A DNA stretch of 64,000 nucleotides, taken from positions 797,001 to 861,000 of the forward strand of contig BSBK01005652.1 of the NCBI GenBank assembly GCA_027943335.1, written 5' to 3'. The notes below the pieces were generated by a model. The model searched no databases and was not told where the DNA came from. It saw nothing but the letters and a program-made list of their open reading frames with translations. This DNA comes from Chamaecyparis obtusa. Lineage: Eukaryota > Streptophyta > Pinopsida > Cupressales > Cupressaceae. Every line of letters starts with the position of its first letter. The first letter of the stretch is position 1. The translations under genes were made by a program, and so were the position numbers. Below, in pieces: positions 1 to 11,702 of this stretch.

Positions 1-2
1 GA

Positions 3-749
3 CCTAAGGACAAGAATGTTATCGGTACTAAGTGGATATTCAGAAACAAGCTTAATGAGAATGGAGAGGTAACAAGGAACAAAGCTAGGTTAGTATGCAA
101 GGGATATGCATATGAGGAAGGAATATATTATGGTGAGATATTTTCACCTGTTGCTATATTTTTTGCAAACCCTAGAGAGTCACACATGATTGCTACAAAG
201 AGAGTCTTAAGATACCTAAAGAAAATTGAAGATTATGGACTGTGGTATCCTAAGAAAGTCAAGTTTGAACTGAAGGTATACACTGATGCTGATTGGGCTA
301 GAAATGTGGATGATAGAAAGAGTACCACTGGAGGAGCATTATTCTTTGGTGAAAGACTTGTTACATGGACAAGTAAGAAATAGGCTTGCATTTCTTAGTC
401 TATAGCTGAAGAAAAGTATGTTGTTGCTGCTACTAACTGCTCAAATATTGCATATATCAGGCAAGTGTTAGAAGGAATGAATGAGGTAATCACTGAGCTA
501 GTGATTATATATTGTGATAACACTAGTGCTATTAATATTTCAAAGAATCTAGTGATGCACTCTAAAACAAAGCATATATCAATTAAGTCTCAGTACTTAA
601 GGGAAAAAGTACAGGAGAAGCAAGGGAAGCTGGAATTTGTTACATCAAAAGAACAACTTGCTGACATATTTACAAAGCCTCTATCGAAGGATACATATGA
701 ATATTTGAGGACTAGACTTGGGGTCCATCCCTTGTCTACTGGTCACTAA
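3..749 (+). pseudogene. pol: Copia RT N-terminus fused to RNase H, decayed
   Basis: One frame runs from base 3 to a TAA at 747. It starts with a typical copia RT stretch (VIGTKWIFRNK, then KARLVCKGYAYEEG). It then jumps in frame to the post-RT segment PRESHMIATKRVLRYLK and the RNase H domain, with YTDADWA, KSTTGG, YCDNTSAI and ADIFTKPL near the end. Most of RT, including the YxDD active site, is therefore deleted. Two in-frame TAG stops (381-383 and 396-398) fall in the conserved SKKQACISQS-type segment where Gln is expected, consistent with CAG-to-TAG changes. The product would act in reverse transcription of a copia element; this copy is dead. The N-terminus lies outside the window. Confidence 0.9.
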
Positions 750-1271
750 GGTGATTTGGAGGTTGCATCAGCCTAATCTTATCAAAAGATCATACATGTT
801 AATGTAGAAAAGTTCACACTTTGGACTTTTGTCTAAGGTTGTGAAAGGTTGAAGTACTAGAATAGATTTGCATAAAAGTATAACGAGATATAGAGAATGC
901 ACCAAACAACAGAGAGTTACATGGCTACTATAGAGTTGTATGTTTATTGTTCTTTGGCATTGCTGTCAAAGGGAGAGAGATCAATATGAAGAATATGAAG
1001 CCAAAGAAAAAAGGAGAGAGATATAGAAAAGGGAAAGCATTGAAGATCAGTTACTAAGAACAGAAGAAAACCTATGAGCTGAAAAGAACATATCTATAGA
1101 AGTTAGTCTACACTTACAAATGTTTTTATGTAACATAGTGATTAAACATATTAAGCTAGGGAGAGCTTTTACCATTACAGTATTTGTTGACAGAGTTGTA
1201 GAATACATGTTTGGTATGTGTATGGCATATTTCATATTGCTTGTGTTTCCATCAATGCCAAAGGGAGAGAT
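750..1271 (+). other. Copia A 3' untranslated region and polypurine tract
   Basis: No frame of note lies between the RNase H stop and the LTR. A purine-rich tract, CAAAGGGAGAGAT, ends at 1271 directly before the TG of the LTR and fits the plus-strand primer of copia elements. A second very similar tract, TCAAAGGGAGAGAGAT, lies near 965-982. The segment between may be a duplicated 3' end or a decayed second tract. Confidence 0.6.
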
Positions 1272-2762
1272 TGATGAACTACAACTGATTTGTATAAACT
1301 GTATGACTTGAAGATTTGTGATTTAAGATCACTAAGTTGCTGATTAGATATGTAAGATGGTTAAATCAGTAATATGTTATCATTGATGTCAACTAGTTTT
1401 GACAATACTTATCTTGTAAGTCACTATACCCAAACATCTGTATAAAGAAAAAGAAAAGAGATGAAGAAAAAATATATCTACATGAGGAAGATGGATATGA
1501 CAGATAAGGATAAGGAATACATTGGGTAACTTATGAATGAGTCTATGACCTTATGTTATTGACTTGATTATGTTGCATTCATCTATGATGAAGGATAAGA
1601 GAAAAATGCACAAAGTAGTGTTGTCAGTTAAAGAAGCATTCTAGTATACATCGACACCGTGTAGTGTATACTGAGCACAGTATAAATCAAGCTTATATTC
1701 ACCGACACATTTCTTTGTTAACCGAGCAGAAGAAAAGAACTAAATGATTAGTTTAGCCGATGGAAGTTGATGAGCTGTAAAGTTTTATGATTATGAAGTT
1801 GAAGATAATGTTTGTTACAAAGATCGATGACTAACATAATTCGAAGAAGATGTAAGCGATTGAAACAAAACATGTTATTGACACATCAGCCGAGGAATGT
1901 TAAAGCGGCAAAATCAACAAAGGAGATTAAGTGGCAAAATCTGATGGATGGAATTAAAACAATTTACTCATCTATTTAAGAGACTAGGATTTAATGATGA
2001 AATCATGTCGGAAGAAGGAGCCTGGAGAGATATAATGTGAACAAGCTTCATGCATTCCTAATCAGACTGGTTAAGGAGAATCGAACTGCAGAGATTACCA
2101 AGCGTCAGAAAGCTATTACTGAGCGGTAGTCAGTTACTGAATATTGATAGAAATAGAATTGATATATTGATCAGAGGATTTGAATGAGCTCAAGATAGAT
2201 CTGATAATCTACAATTGAAGTTGTGTTGTAATCAGATCAACTGCTATTACATTTTAACCATTGTAAATAGAGAAATCTCTTAACAGAGTGGACTAGAAAG
2301 TCTTGTAATGTCATTCATAGAGTGTATATTTGTTATTCTTTCAACCCCATAGTGAATGCTAGTTGGATGATAATAGTTGGTCTAAAATCCTCTAACAAGG
2401 TCACACCTCACAGTGTGTTTGTAACCTTTAACAGGGTTGGGTCTTCACTGACCTCACTTCAGAAGAGTGAATAATTTTTGGGATGCCGGTACTAGGTGGT
2501 TTTTCCCTTCAGAGGGTTTCCACATTAAATCTCTTGTGTTATGTGTTGATTGTGATGATTTTTTGTTGTCATACTTTACATGTTGCATATTGGATTTGAT
2601 CGGTAATCACTATATGTTATTAACTGGTAATCGGTAAAAGCACAGATAGAATACTATTTTACTTTACCAAGCTGCAGAAGTTTTAGTAAATTATTTTTGG
2701 ATATACATTTTGTGATTGGAATTGTGGATAACTGATTCACCCCCCTTTCAATTATTCTAACA
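1272..2762 (+). repeat. 3' LTR of copia A
   Basis: It begins TGATGAACTAC right after the polypurine tract and ends TTCACCCCCCTTTCAATTATTCTAACA, a shape shared with the other copia LTR ends in the window. Length is about 1,491 bp. Its 3' third carries repeated CTCTTAACAGAGT-like words (about 2275-2470), also found in four other copia LTRs here. No reading frame of interest is present. Confidence 0.75.
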
Positions 2763-3163
2763 CTTGTGGTTTTGATTGCAAAGATGAAAAAGAGAGGTAA
2801 GGGTAATTTTGAAGGGAAGTTACCCCTAAATTTTTTTTCTTGCAATAAAATTGATCACTTTGCATCCATATGTCCAACTAGGGTTCCAAAGCAGAAACCT
2901 AAGTTTTACAAGAAGGATAAGGAATGCTATTATACTTGTGAGGGTGTTTCTAATGATTTTGCAAATGATGTAGATGGGATTGGATTTTTTGTAATTAAGG
3001 ATGAAGAACCTATTCGTGAAGATAAATATTTAGTCTCACATGTGGACAAGAAATTAAAATTAATTATAGATAATGGTTTCTCTCATCACATGACTGGTGA
3101 TAAAGACAAGTTTGTTAAGTTGAACAAGTATGATTGTGAAGTGGTTAGATTTTATGATAACAC
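2763..3163 (+). pseudogene. gag: Older copia gag zinc knuckle and protease fragment
   Basis: The frame starting near 2766 encodes a basic segment, a damaged zinc knuckle (CNKIDHFASICP, with the first Cys of the CCHC lost) and a copia protease core, IIDNGFSHHMTGDKDKF, where the family has a DSG(C/A)S-x-HMTG motif. Here the active-site DSG reads DNG, so protease function is lost. The apparent frame runs on to 3215 only because it enters the next LTR at 3164. The fragment is flanked by insertion A on the left and insertion B on the right and is the oldest layer visible in the window. Confidence 0.75.
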
Positions 3164-4394
3164 TATTGGAAATCTACTATGGGAAAGTGAGATACTGAGA
3201 GAGGGTGGGGGGTGAATCAGATATATCCTATTTACTCCATTTTGACATAAATTCACTTGCATAACCTAAACATCAAATTAAATACTGAAATAGATCTAAT
3301 ATTATAATCTTCACCCATGAAATTGAAACATAACACAAAGATTTTGGTTACCCAGAGACACTTAAAAGGTAAAACTGGGGTGGGGATGACACTTGCAAAT
3401 CTTCACTACTATAGTGTTGAAGTTTTCCCATTAGGGATAAAAAATTTTGATCATAAACTAATGATCTACTCTGTGAGGGATCTACCCTGCTAAGAGCTTA
3501 AAGACTTATAAAATCTACCTTAGTAAAAGGATTTAAACTTACAAAAAAGTAAGCACTCGGTTAAGAGATTTATTTAGGCTTGTTAGGACCACTTTGTTAA
3601 GAGATTTTCCCTGATTCACTTGTTAGAATGTCTCAGTACCTGATCCTTTGATTTTCACTATGATGATAATAACATATCTTCTCATTTCAATGCTTATTTG
3701 ATCTCCTCAATCAGATATATCTCTGTTTTGTCCTTCATTGCCTTGCTCGGTCACTTTTACTGATCTCTACCTATATCAAAATGCTTTTCTATTCTGCATA
3801 TGAGATCCTTCATACACATCCCATACTCTCTCACACTCATACATCATTTTAGGGTTAAGAAGTCATCTTATATAGATAAAAAAATATCCTTCTATATCAA
3901 GATCAACAATCTATATTTTCTACTTATGCCGCTTAAGGATTCCCTAAATATGATAGGCTACATAGATTACATAGGGATCAATGATTACAAATCTAAGGTA
4001 TAATTACCACCATGATTCCATAAAAAAAAAAAATATTGTGTAAATGTCGGCCAAAATGGTTTACCTTAGTGTTTGTGCCATTACAAACACATGTCAAATC
4101 TAGTTTTCTCGGCATATGAAGTCTCTGACACTCAACATTAACTGTTCTTCTTATACTCGTGCTCGACAATGATATATCTGCACAACTTGGCATAGAATGC
4201 TTGACTATTACTGAAGTACTCGGTGACATCTAACTTGATCAACAGTAGCTACTGCTTGGTAATTGTACAAGATACAAGTCTAGATAGAACTTGGCCTTTA
4301 CAATATGGCTCGGTTGTAGTGATGACCAACCAACATTTGCTAGAAAATGACTAAGTGTAAGACACTAATAGACAACAAAACTTGGGAATCAACA
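3164..4394 (-). repeat. 3' LTR of copia B
   Basis: On the minus strand the LTR starts TGTTGATTCCCAAG after the polypurine tract and ends near CCAATA (CCAACA expected). The typical copia LTR end, CTGATTCACCCCCC then CTCTCAG, lies near 3197-3225 in reverse orientation. The CTCTTAAC(A/C)(A/G)AGT word array is present in reverse at about 3470-3600. Length is about 1,231 bp. Confidence 0.75.
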
Positions 4395-4692
4395 ATCTCC
4401 CCCTTTGACATTAGTGGCAAAAACACTTTTTCATGACATTTACATTATATTACATGAGTACTTAGGAATAAGAAAACTCCCCCTAAAACTTGACTCAGTC
4501 TACATACATATACATAAGAATATTTTTGACATACAACTGAATATATACATATTAAAAAATAGTATGTCATATCGTGATATACATCCCTTCCTATATTTTC
4601 AATATATGTAGCATTTCTATTATTTTCACATTCTGTCATTTCCCCTATTCCTACTTTGAACTGTCATGGCATTCATTTCCCCCTCATTTTTG
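4395..4692 (-). other. Copia B polypurine tract and 3' untranslated stretch
   Basis: The pyrimidine run ATCTCCCCCTTTGACAT at 4395-4411 is the complement of AAAGGGGGAGAT, the standard plus-strand primer of plant copia elements. The rest, up to the stop of the accessory frame at 4693, is AT-rich with no frame I trust. A second run, CTCCCCCTAAA, lies near 4476. Confidence 0.65.
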
Positions 4693-5367
4693 TCACTTGA
4701 AGTTGCTGGGGTGTGGGGATTTAAAGTATTTATTCAAAAATATTTTATGGAGCTGCATTATCATACCTAATGCATTGTCCCATTTGGACCTTACAGAATC
4801 CAAAACCTGTGACTTGATTTCTAGCTGGGCAGCTAGATCCACTAGGCTCTCAGCAATAGAGAGATGAGGGTCTCTCTGTAATAACTCTTTTATCATTGCT
4901 AATTCATTTTTCATAACCTCAAGATGAGGTATCATCATCATTTGTATTTAAATTAGTCTTTCCTTTATTCTTCCATCATTAGCCATCAACTCGGCTAATC
5001 TTCCTTGTGCATGTAGTAATCTACTGAAGTGGATGGAGCTGGAACTTGCATCCATGCTCAGTGAATGAATAGTAGACTTTAAGTCTAATTGTAGTTTATC
5101 AATAAAATCCTGATTATACTTAGTGAACTATTCAACATTACATAACTTTTTGTATAGAGAATGAGTATTCTACACAACTTCCTTTAAATTTGTCACTAAG
5201 GCATAAAGTTCTACCTATTTCACTACAATGTCAATGGAAAGATTTTCTAGTACCTTGGTCTCAAACTTTCTCTCAGACCACTACATAAGTTTATCATTTG
5301 AATCCCTATCATCACTATTCACCTTCTTAACAATTTATACAAGTTGATCCAAGATAGGTGTTGACTC
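4693..5367 (-). pseudogene. Accessory ORF of copia B, coiled-coil C-terminus
   Basis: A single minus-strand frame continues from the breakpoint at 5367 to a stop at 4693, about 224 codons, interrupted by about six stops (TAG or TAA). Between the stops the protein is rich in Leu, Glu, Lys and Asp with heptad-like spacing, for example HLEVMKNELAMIKELLQR and LVDLAAQLEIKSQVLDSV, suggesting a coiled coil. It lies between the expected end of pol and the polypurine tract, in the sense direction, the place where some plant copia elements carry an extra or envelope-like frame. I recognise no domain and see no signal peptide or membrane segment. The N-terminus is lost to insertion C. Confidence 0.6.
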
Positions 5368-5919
5368 TGTTGGTTCCTCAAACTAGACTTTATGCTTTTA
5401 GAAGCAACCAATACATTAATAGGGTTTTAGGATGGGTTAGATCCAAATATTGAATTATGTGATGATTGGACTAACTATAGGGACAAGACTGCCCTCTACA
5501 CTTTTGGCTCTACAAAACTAGGGAGGGTACTCCTAATCCAGTGACAACAAGCCTTACTTCAACAATAACAGACTAGATTTAATAACAATAGATAAATGAT
5601 AAGAAAATACTAAATGATGACCATTGATTCATTGATTCTCCATTATCATTAGGTGGAATACTACTTTGCCAGTTACTGTACTTAAAGAATTTTGACAAAT
5701 TTATATCAAATTGTTAGGAATACAAATTAAACCTTTTAAGCATTGATTTCTTATAAAATAGCTCCACTGCTAACCAGTACCTTATCCAATGGGCAACACC
5801 CTCACTGCAATATTTTGATACATGAAAAAAAAATATTGAACTTTGATTATCTTTATCCCCTAAAAATACTAATCACCCTATGGTGGATTTTATCAAAGGA
5901 CTCCTAAATTCGCACTACT

Positions 5920-5927
5920 TATTTATA
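5920..5927 (-). promoter_or_regulatory. TATA-like box in 3' LTR of gypsy C
   Basis: The minus strand reads TATAAATA in a context (GGATATAAATAAGTAGTG) conserved in the other LTR at 46991-46998. It lies downstream of the LTR-encoded frame and about 550 bp before the LTR end, so the element's own transcription start probably lies after that frame. Confidence 0.45.
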
Positions 5928-6523
5928 TCCTTATGCAAGACTTAAAGAATTTATGTCATCTCAAAAGCTTATTTAATTTGATCCTAGATTAGAGCTAAAG
6001 AATATTAATATACACATAGAATTTATCCATGTAATGAGCTTCATCAATTCATAACTCAAGAATAAAGACACAATGGAGAGATGTAAACTTTGGATTTTAT
6101 TCAAATGTTATACCAATATCATGTATACAAAATGCTTTAAAATGCATGTTTCTGGATATTTAATTGAACCAACAATATTTCTCCTTACAAAAAACTTTCC
6201 TAATGTAGTCTATTGTACCCTAGACTCAAAACTTGTTAGTAAGAATGCTCAAGTTTTGGTCCCTACAAAATGATCCTGTTAATCCTTTTATAGAAACAAG
6301 GATTGCATACAAGCTTCGGATCTTTCTTGCAAAAGATGAAAAGAGTCTATCATATAAGACAAAAAAGGCAAATATAACACCTTCTTGTTACAATTTTACA
6401 AAATGACTTGCAGAGATGAGCACCAAAATTTGCAACAAGTCCCAAGGTCATTTCAATTTTTGTCGGGTGTAGCATCTGTGCTTTCTTTAACTACTTAAGG
6501 TTCCCACATTACTTTCTTTTCTT

Positions 6524-7605
6524 TCAAGGAGTTGGGGCACTGCCACTTGTTACCTCTTCAGTGGATGTTTCTTCTTGGGCACTTTCCATAGGATATGTTG
6601 TTTCCCAAGATGCATAGGTCTCTTCACTTGGCCAATGAAAAGCCAAAACTTCATCCCTGTTCGGTAGCAATTTGTCCAAATCAAAAACCACTTGGTAAAC
6701 CTCACTTCTCACATTAGTGAAGTGTATTATGACATCTTGTAGTATTTCAATTAGTTGTACAAAAGGGGTATTATCCTTTGTATTCAAAATAGTGTCTATT
6801 CTAGTTGACACTTCCCCATCAATTTGTTCTATCCACTGATCCCTGTCCTTTATAACTCCATCTACTTTGACAAGACCCGAGAACATTTGAAAACTATCTT
6901 GAAAGTACCTAGCCCTTAATAGCTCTACTTTTCTTTTTATACTTTCTCTATTTACCTCAAACTCAAAAAGGTCCTTAAAAAATTCATAAGTACTTGTTAG
7001 TTGGATATCAACAATGCATTGATCTATAAGCAAATCAGAGAAATATTTCAACCTATTCTTTCTAGTAGCCCACTTTTCCAAAATTGGGTTTATAGTAGCC
7101 ATCTCTTTCTTAAAAGAGATCAAAATGTCAGATAGTTTCTTAGTGACTCTATAAACCTCTCTTGGTTTTACATAAGCAACACAATTTAGGATTGTGTCCT
7201 TTATTCTCTTCTCATATCTTTGTTTTTCTCTTTGCTCTATGTCTTGATCACCTACATAAGGGGGAAGAAGGGAGAGGTGGTATTCAATGATAGGGCTTGA
7301 AGAAGAAGGTCTAGCAGGGGAAGAATAAATTTTCAATTGCCCCGATCCTTGAATTGGGCCCTGCTCACCTAACCTCTTCTTCAAGTCTACACTTAAAGTA
7401 TCTTTTTCATAGATGCTCTGCCTTAGCTCCCCATAAGCCTTCAACACTGTCTCCAATCTCAGTGTAAGCTCTTCCTTTTCCTTAGCTTCTTTTTCTACCA
7501 CCCTTTGTGTCAGTTGAGTTGTTGCCACCACCATGCTTGATGCCTCAACTATAGAAGTGTCAGTGAACCTTTTGACTATCAGGCTACCAGTGAGATCACC
7601 CCTAG
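6524..7605 (-). pseudogene. LTR-encoded ORF of gypsy C, C-terminal part (left copy)
   Basis: About 360 codons remain open without a stop, the best-preserved stretch of this frame. The protein is acidic and Lys/Glu-rich. It has a likely coiled coil (TQRVVEKEAKEKEELTLRLE, then LKKRLGE), a Ser-rich linker (ARPSSSSPI), a second charged helix (REKQRYEKRIKDTIL) and an acidic tail (EETSTEEVTSGSAPTP). The apparent start Met and first residues (MGCLARRYT) are an artefact: they are read from the LTR of array D, inserted at 7606. The true protein continues upstream at 32217-34671. I recognise no catalytic motif or known family. Confidence 0.6.
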
Positions 7606-10600
7606 TGTAACGCCTCGCCAGGCAACCCAAGAGGACAAGACATAAACCTTTATAAAATGCAAGTAGTAAATTTTTTTTTTATTTTTTAACTAGAATAATA
7701 TTCATCATTACACTTCATATTTCTAAAAGAAGAAATAATTTTCTACTACTTGAATGTAAGATTTATACAACTTAAGTCCTCATGGGTTCCCTAACATCGC
7801 TACTAAAGCAACATCATATAAACCATTTATATGCATAAGATATTCATGGAATCATGAGCTTAAAAGATCTACGTTCATTTTAATGCATCAAGTTAAATGT
7901 CCATAACTTATTTATTTTATAAAACATAAGTTACTCATCCAACATCATTATTCCTTTTATCAATTCACTCCATGAATTCATATTGATTTCATCTACATCT
8001 ACTATCCTTTATATCACTTTTCTCTAATAATTTAGGTAAGAGATTAATATTCATTAAGGTAGGCATTATCCTAGGTACTTCATTAACATGAACCAAATAT
8101 TAACATTATAATCAAGTTACTATTTTATTGCATTGTTTCATAACCATTCATTGTTAATAATTCCAATCACTAATCTATCATTTATCAATATTTCCTTGGA
8201 TCCTTTCATCAAGAGAGAATACATTATTGTTGTGATACATCATTATATATTACAATATTTAAGATTATTTCCTTTACATATGGACAACATAAGAGGATAT
8301 GAGAAATAATATAAACACTTTCTTTTAATGCTAGTAACATGTCCAATATTCCACATTCTTTTCCCTTTCTTTTACCTAGACCTACCCATTCCCTTATGCA
8401 TTTCTTTGAATTGAGATTACATCAATCCTACAAGACTCCTTTTAGGAGATTAAAATTCATTGAATAGGGATACATAAGTACATCTCAACATATTAAAATA
8501 TCCAATAAGAAATCTTCAACTGCAGATCTAGAAAGGAATATGTGCTAGGATCATCTAGAGAATCATGAACAATACCTTGATATAAATATTAACCACCCAA
8601 CCACGTGTAACCAATAGGCCCACTCCCTTGAGCTAGGAGATAGAACCAAAGGCCCATACAAGAGGTAACAACTAGGAAATTCCTAAGGTGGTGATAAAAT
8701 TTCCCCAAAGTCACAACACAAAAGAAAAGACAAGAAGACCACAAGGACTACTAGAGGCATGATCAAATTTGGTAGAGACTCTAAGCTACAAGCTAGGTGA
8801 GTGTCATCACATAGCCCTCACCCCTTGGTTTGTCCTGGTACTAGCCACTCTTGGCCCCGACCCCCAAGTAGGCACATGTGGAACCGAATGCCTCTCTTAA
8901 AAATAAGGTCATTCAGTCGTACCTAGGTAGATGTACCTTCTCCCACTCCCATCCTTAGTATTTTATAGCACTAAAGGCATGGGTGAGGCACAATTAATCT
9001 TGATTAGTGTGTTATTTCCCATTCCAATAATCTCCCATTCCCAATTCATTTATTTAGGTTATCTTGGTACTAGCCACTTAGGGCTCCGACCCCTCACTAT
9101 GAGCCACTCACCTAGTGTACTTAGGTTCCAAAAGATACATATAAAAATCATAAGAACATAATAGATTCATCATCAAGAATTCATATCAATTCCATAACAA
9201 CATTTGATTGAGTTTAGGAATACATATGTTGTCCCTAGTCCACTTGACAACCCTAAACCCAATATGGCATTCAGAATGTTCCAAACATATAAGAAGACAT
9301 CCAAGTGATATTATAAACATATTCAAAGTACACATAGATACAATTAACAAAAAAAAAATTCTAATAGCCTCTGGTAACCATACAAAACCCTAAAACTTAG
9401 TGATGTTCTTAAACTAAATTATTTCAAGCAAGGATTAAATGCAAAGAATAGTCATCATAAAACAGTCATCCATATCTTCCACAAAAATAATAATAAATAA
9501 AATCACTTTAGTGGAGATTTAGATAACATAATTATGGACTCTCAATTTTATTTTTAGGAAGATCCAATTGTGGGAAAGAAAGTTATGACTTCTGGTTTAA
9601 AAAAAAAAACTCTGGTTAGGGTTCAGACCTGTCTTCACTAAAACGATTGTAATTTTCACAAAAAATTATTCAAATTCTCCAAACAAATTGGAAATGAAAT
9701 ATTAGACTTAGGATAATATCTGATGTCAAATTCAGACTTTTATATAATCATATCTGACTATAGCATATGAATACATTTCACAGAAAATTTGGAATCAAGA
9801 ATGGACAGGCATAGTCTGCCAAAATATCAAAAATAAGGCATTAATTTGACCCTAAAAATAAAATTAGAGAGATACCCATTTGAGATCTAGGAATTTTACT
9901 TCTAGAAAATAAATTTAGTAAAACCATATATGCAATTTAAATTATTATAATAATAGATCTCAAAAAATGGGTTACTAAAAACCCTAGGAAAACACATGCC
10001 AATTCTTACAAACAAAAAGTCAAAACTTTAAAGTAACCATAGAAATGAAAAGTACAGATATCATAAATAATGATAATATATAAATAGATCCATAATCTAT
10101 CAGAGACATAAAGTAACTAAAATATTCAATCCATACCTCATGTCCTACAAAGTTTGAATCGAAGAAGGAAGGAAACAAAAGAGAAGACAAATCCAAACTT
10201 GAGATGCATCCTTCAAACCCTATCCACTTTCAGAAATCTCCATGAAAGAAAGAAATAATTCCATAGAAAAGAATCCCTCTCTCAACTACTGAAATTCTCA
10301 CAAAAATGTCTCTCTCACAAAAGCAAAGATAACCAAAAATTCTTAAAGACATACGCTTACAAACTCTCCTTCACATCTCCAAGTTTTCTCTCCAAAATCT
10401 CCATGAAAAGTAAGGCCATCCTCTCCTCAATGCTTCAACCCCAAAATCCCCTCTCTTAAAATGAGAAAGTAGTGCATATAAATAGATTTCCAAAGGTTGA
10501 GGGGAAAAGTAACCAACTCCCAGCTAACTCTTAACTAAAGGGTATTATAAAATAACTTAATATCATACAACTATATTACTCAAATATACAATAAAAGATG

Positions 10601-11702
10601 ATTTGTATTCATTCATACACATATGTAATATTATCCTAACATATATGCATATGAAAACATTAATTACATCGATATCTATATATATAACCTATCCACATTA
10701 TTAATAATTAACAATTGAGAATAATATACCTCGCATAATTTAATATTTAATTATTAATAATACTATACTTTACATTAATCCAAAAATATACACCATCAAC
10801 AATATCTACAATAATTAACATATAATCACATATAAATTATATATATATACATACATATATGTGTGCACCCATATATATTTTTCTATATATATATATATTT
10901 ATATTTATATAGATACTACCAAATACCAAACACTATAATCTATAAGATTATGAAGTAATAGATCACAATATTATTACCTATTTATAATTACTATAGGATA
11001 TAACATTGAGGTAGAATAAAATCACATGCCTCAAAATAAATCTAATCATCCAAAGAGGCCATAAAAATCAACTATGAAACATATTGAGAAAACCATAAGA
11101 TCAAACAAGGTCAACCAAAGTCAACAAGGAAAGTCAAGCCAAACTCCTGACCAAGCATGAAACCCTGAAACACAACATAGAAAGATTAACTAAGAATCAT
11201 ACCGAAAAGGAGAAATAAATAAAATGAGTAAACAAATCATACAACCAAATGAAAGCAAGTGGCCACAAGGCACTAACTACAACAATGCCCAACCAGGTGC
11301 GCTGGATCTGGGTTTTTTTCACCCAAAGGTTGACTGACAAAGGAGGAACCCTAATATTCCCAAATTGGAATAATGACAAAGGAAGAATCTTGCAGGGACC
11401 TTAGTACTATCTCCATAACAACAACCATCGAGGATTTGAGGGCATGTTGAGACTTGTGAAGCCAGGTGAAGTCAATGCCTGGTACCTTCAAGCCTGCATC
11501 ACAAAGAAGAAATACATATGCACGGATATACATATACAAGAAGACATTGCAGACAGATGACCGAGATCGATACATCATGTGGACCTCAGCTATGTGAGTA
11601 ACTATGACTTCATATTGTATCATGAAAACACATCATTTATATATATACACTCAAAGCATGTAGCATCATCATAATGAAGGTTAGAATGTCAAGCATTGTG
11701 TT

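Larger units (their letters stand above)
1..2762 (+). mobile_element. Ty1/copia retrotransposon A, 3' portion
   Basis: The window opens inside the RT domain of a copia polyprotein and continues through RNase H, an untranslated stretch, a polypurine tract and a 3' LTR ending in CA at 2762. The 5' half lies outside the window. Sequence right of 2762 is an unrelated, older copia gag/protease fragment, so A appears to have inserted into that fragment. The target duplication cannot be checked because the left end is missing. Confidence 0.85.
3164..5367 (-). mobile_element. Ty1/copia element B, 3' part
   Basis: Read on the minus strand this is an accessory reading frame, a classic copia polypurine tract (AAAGGGGGAGATTG, just right of 4394) and a 1.2 kb LTR. 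The element is cut at 5368 by the gypsy element C. Its remaining pol and 5' end should lie beyond the far side of C, outside the window. The LTR start reads TATTGG on the plus strand, presumably TGTTGG before a G-to-A change. Confidence 0.75.
5368..7605 (-). repeat. 3' LTR of gypsy C, distal segment (R/U5 side)
   Basis: The plus-strand start TGTTGGTTCCTCAAAC matches TGTCAGTTCCTCAAAC at 46439, the junction with the PBS in the other LTR. The two copies stay closely similar from there to 7600/48675, by eye with scattered substitutions. The segment holds about 1.15 kb of non-coding sequence with a TATA-like box, then the C-terminal part of the LTR-encoded frame. The D array interrupts it at CCTAG (7601-7605). 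Confidence 0.85.

Noticed and set aside
8931..9161. Short frames recurring in all three D LTRs (8931-9161, 20617-20925, 29249-29434)
   Set aside because: They recur because the LTR is repeated, but starts, lengths and phases differ among copies and no protein pattern is conserved.
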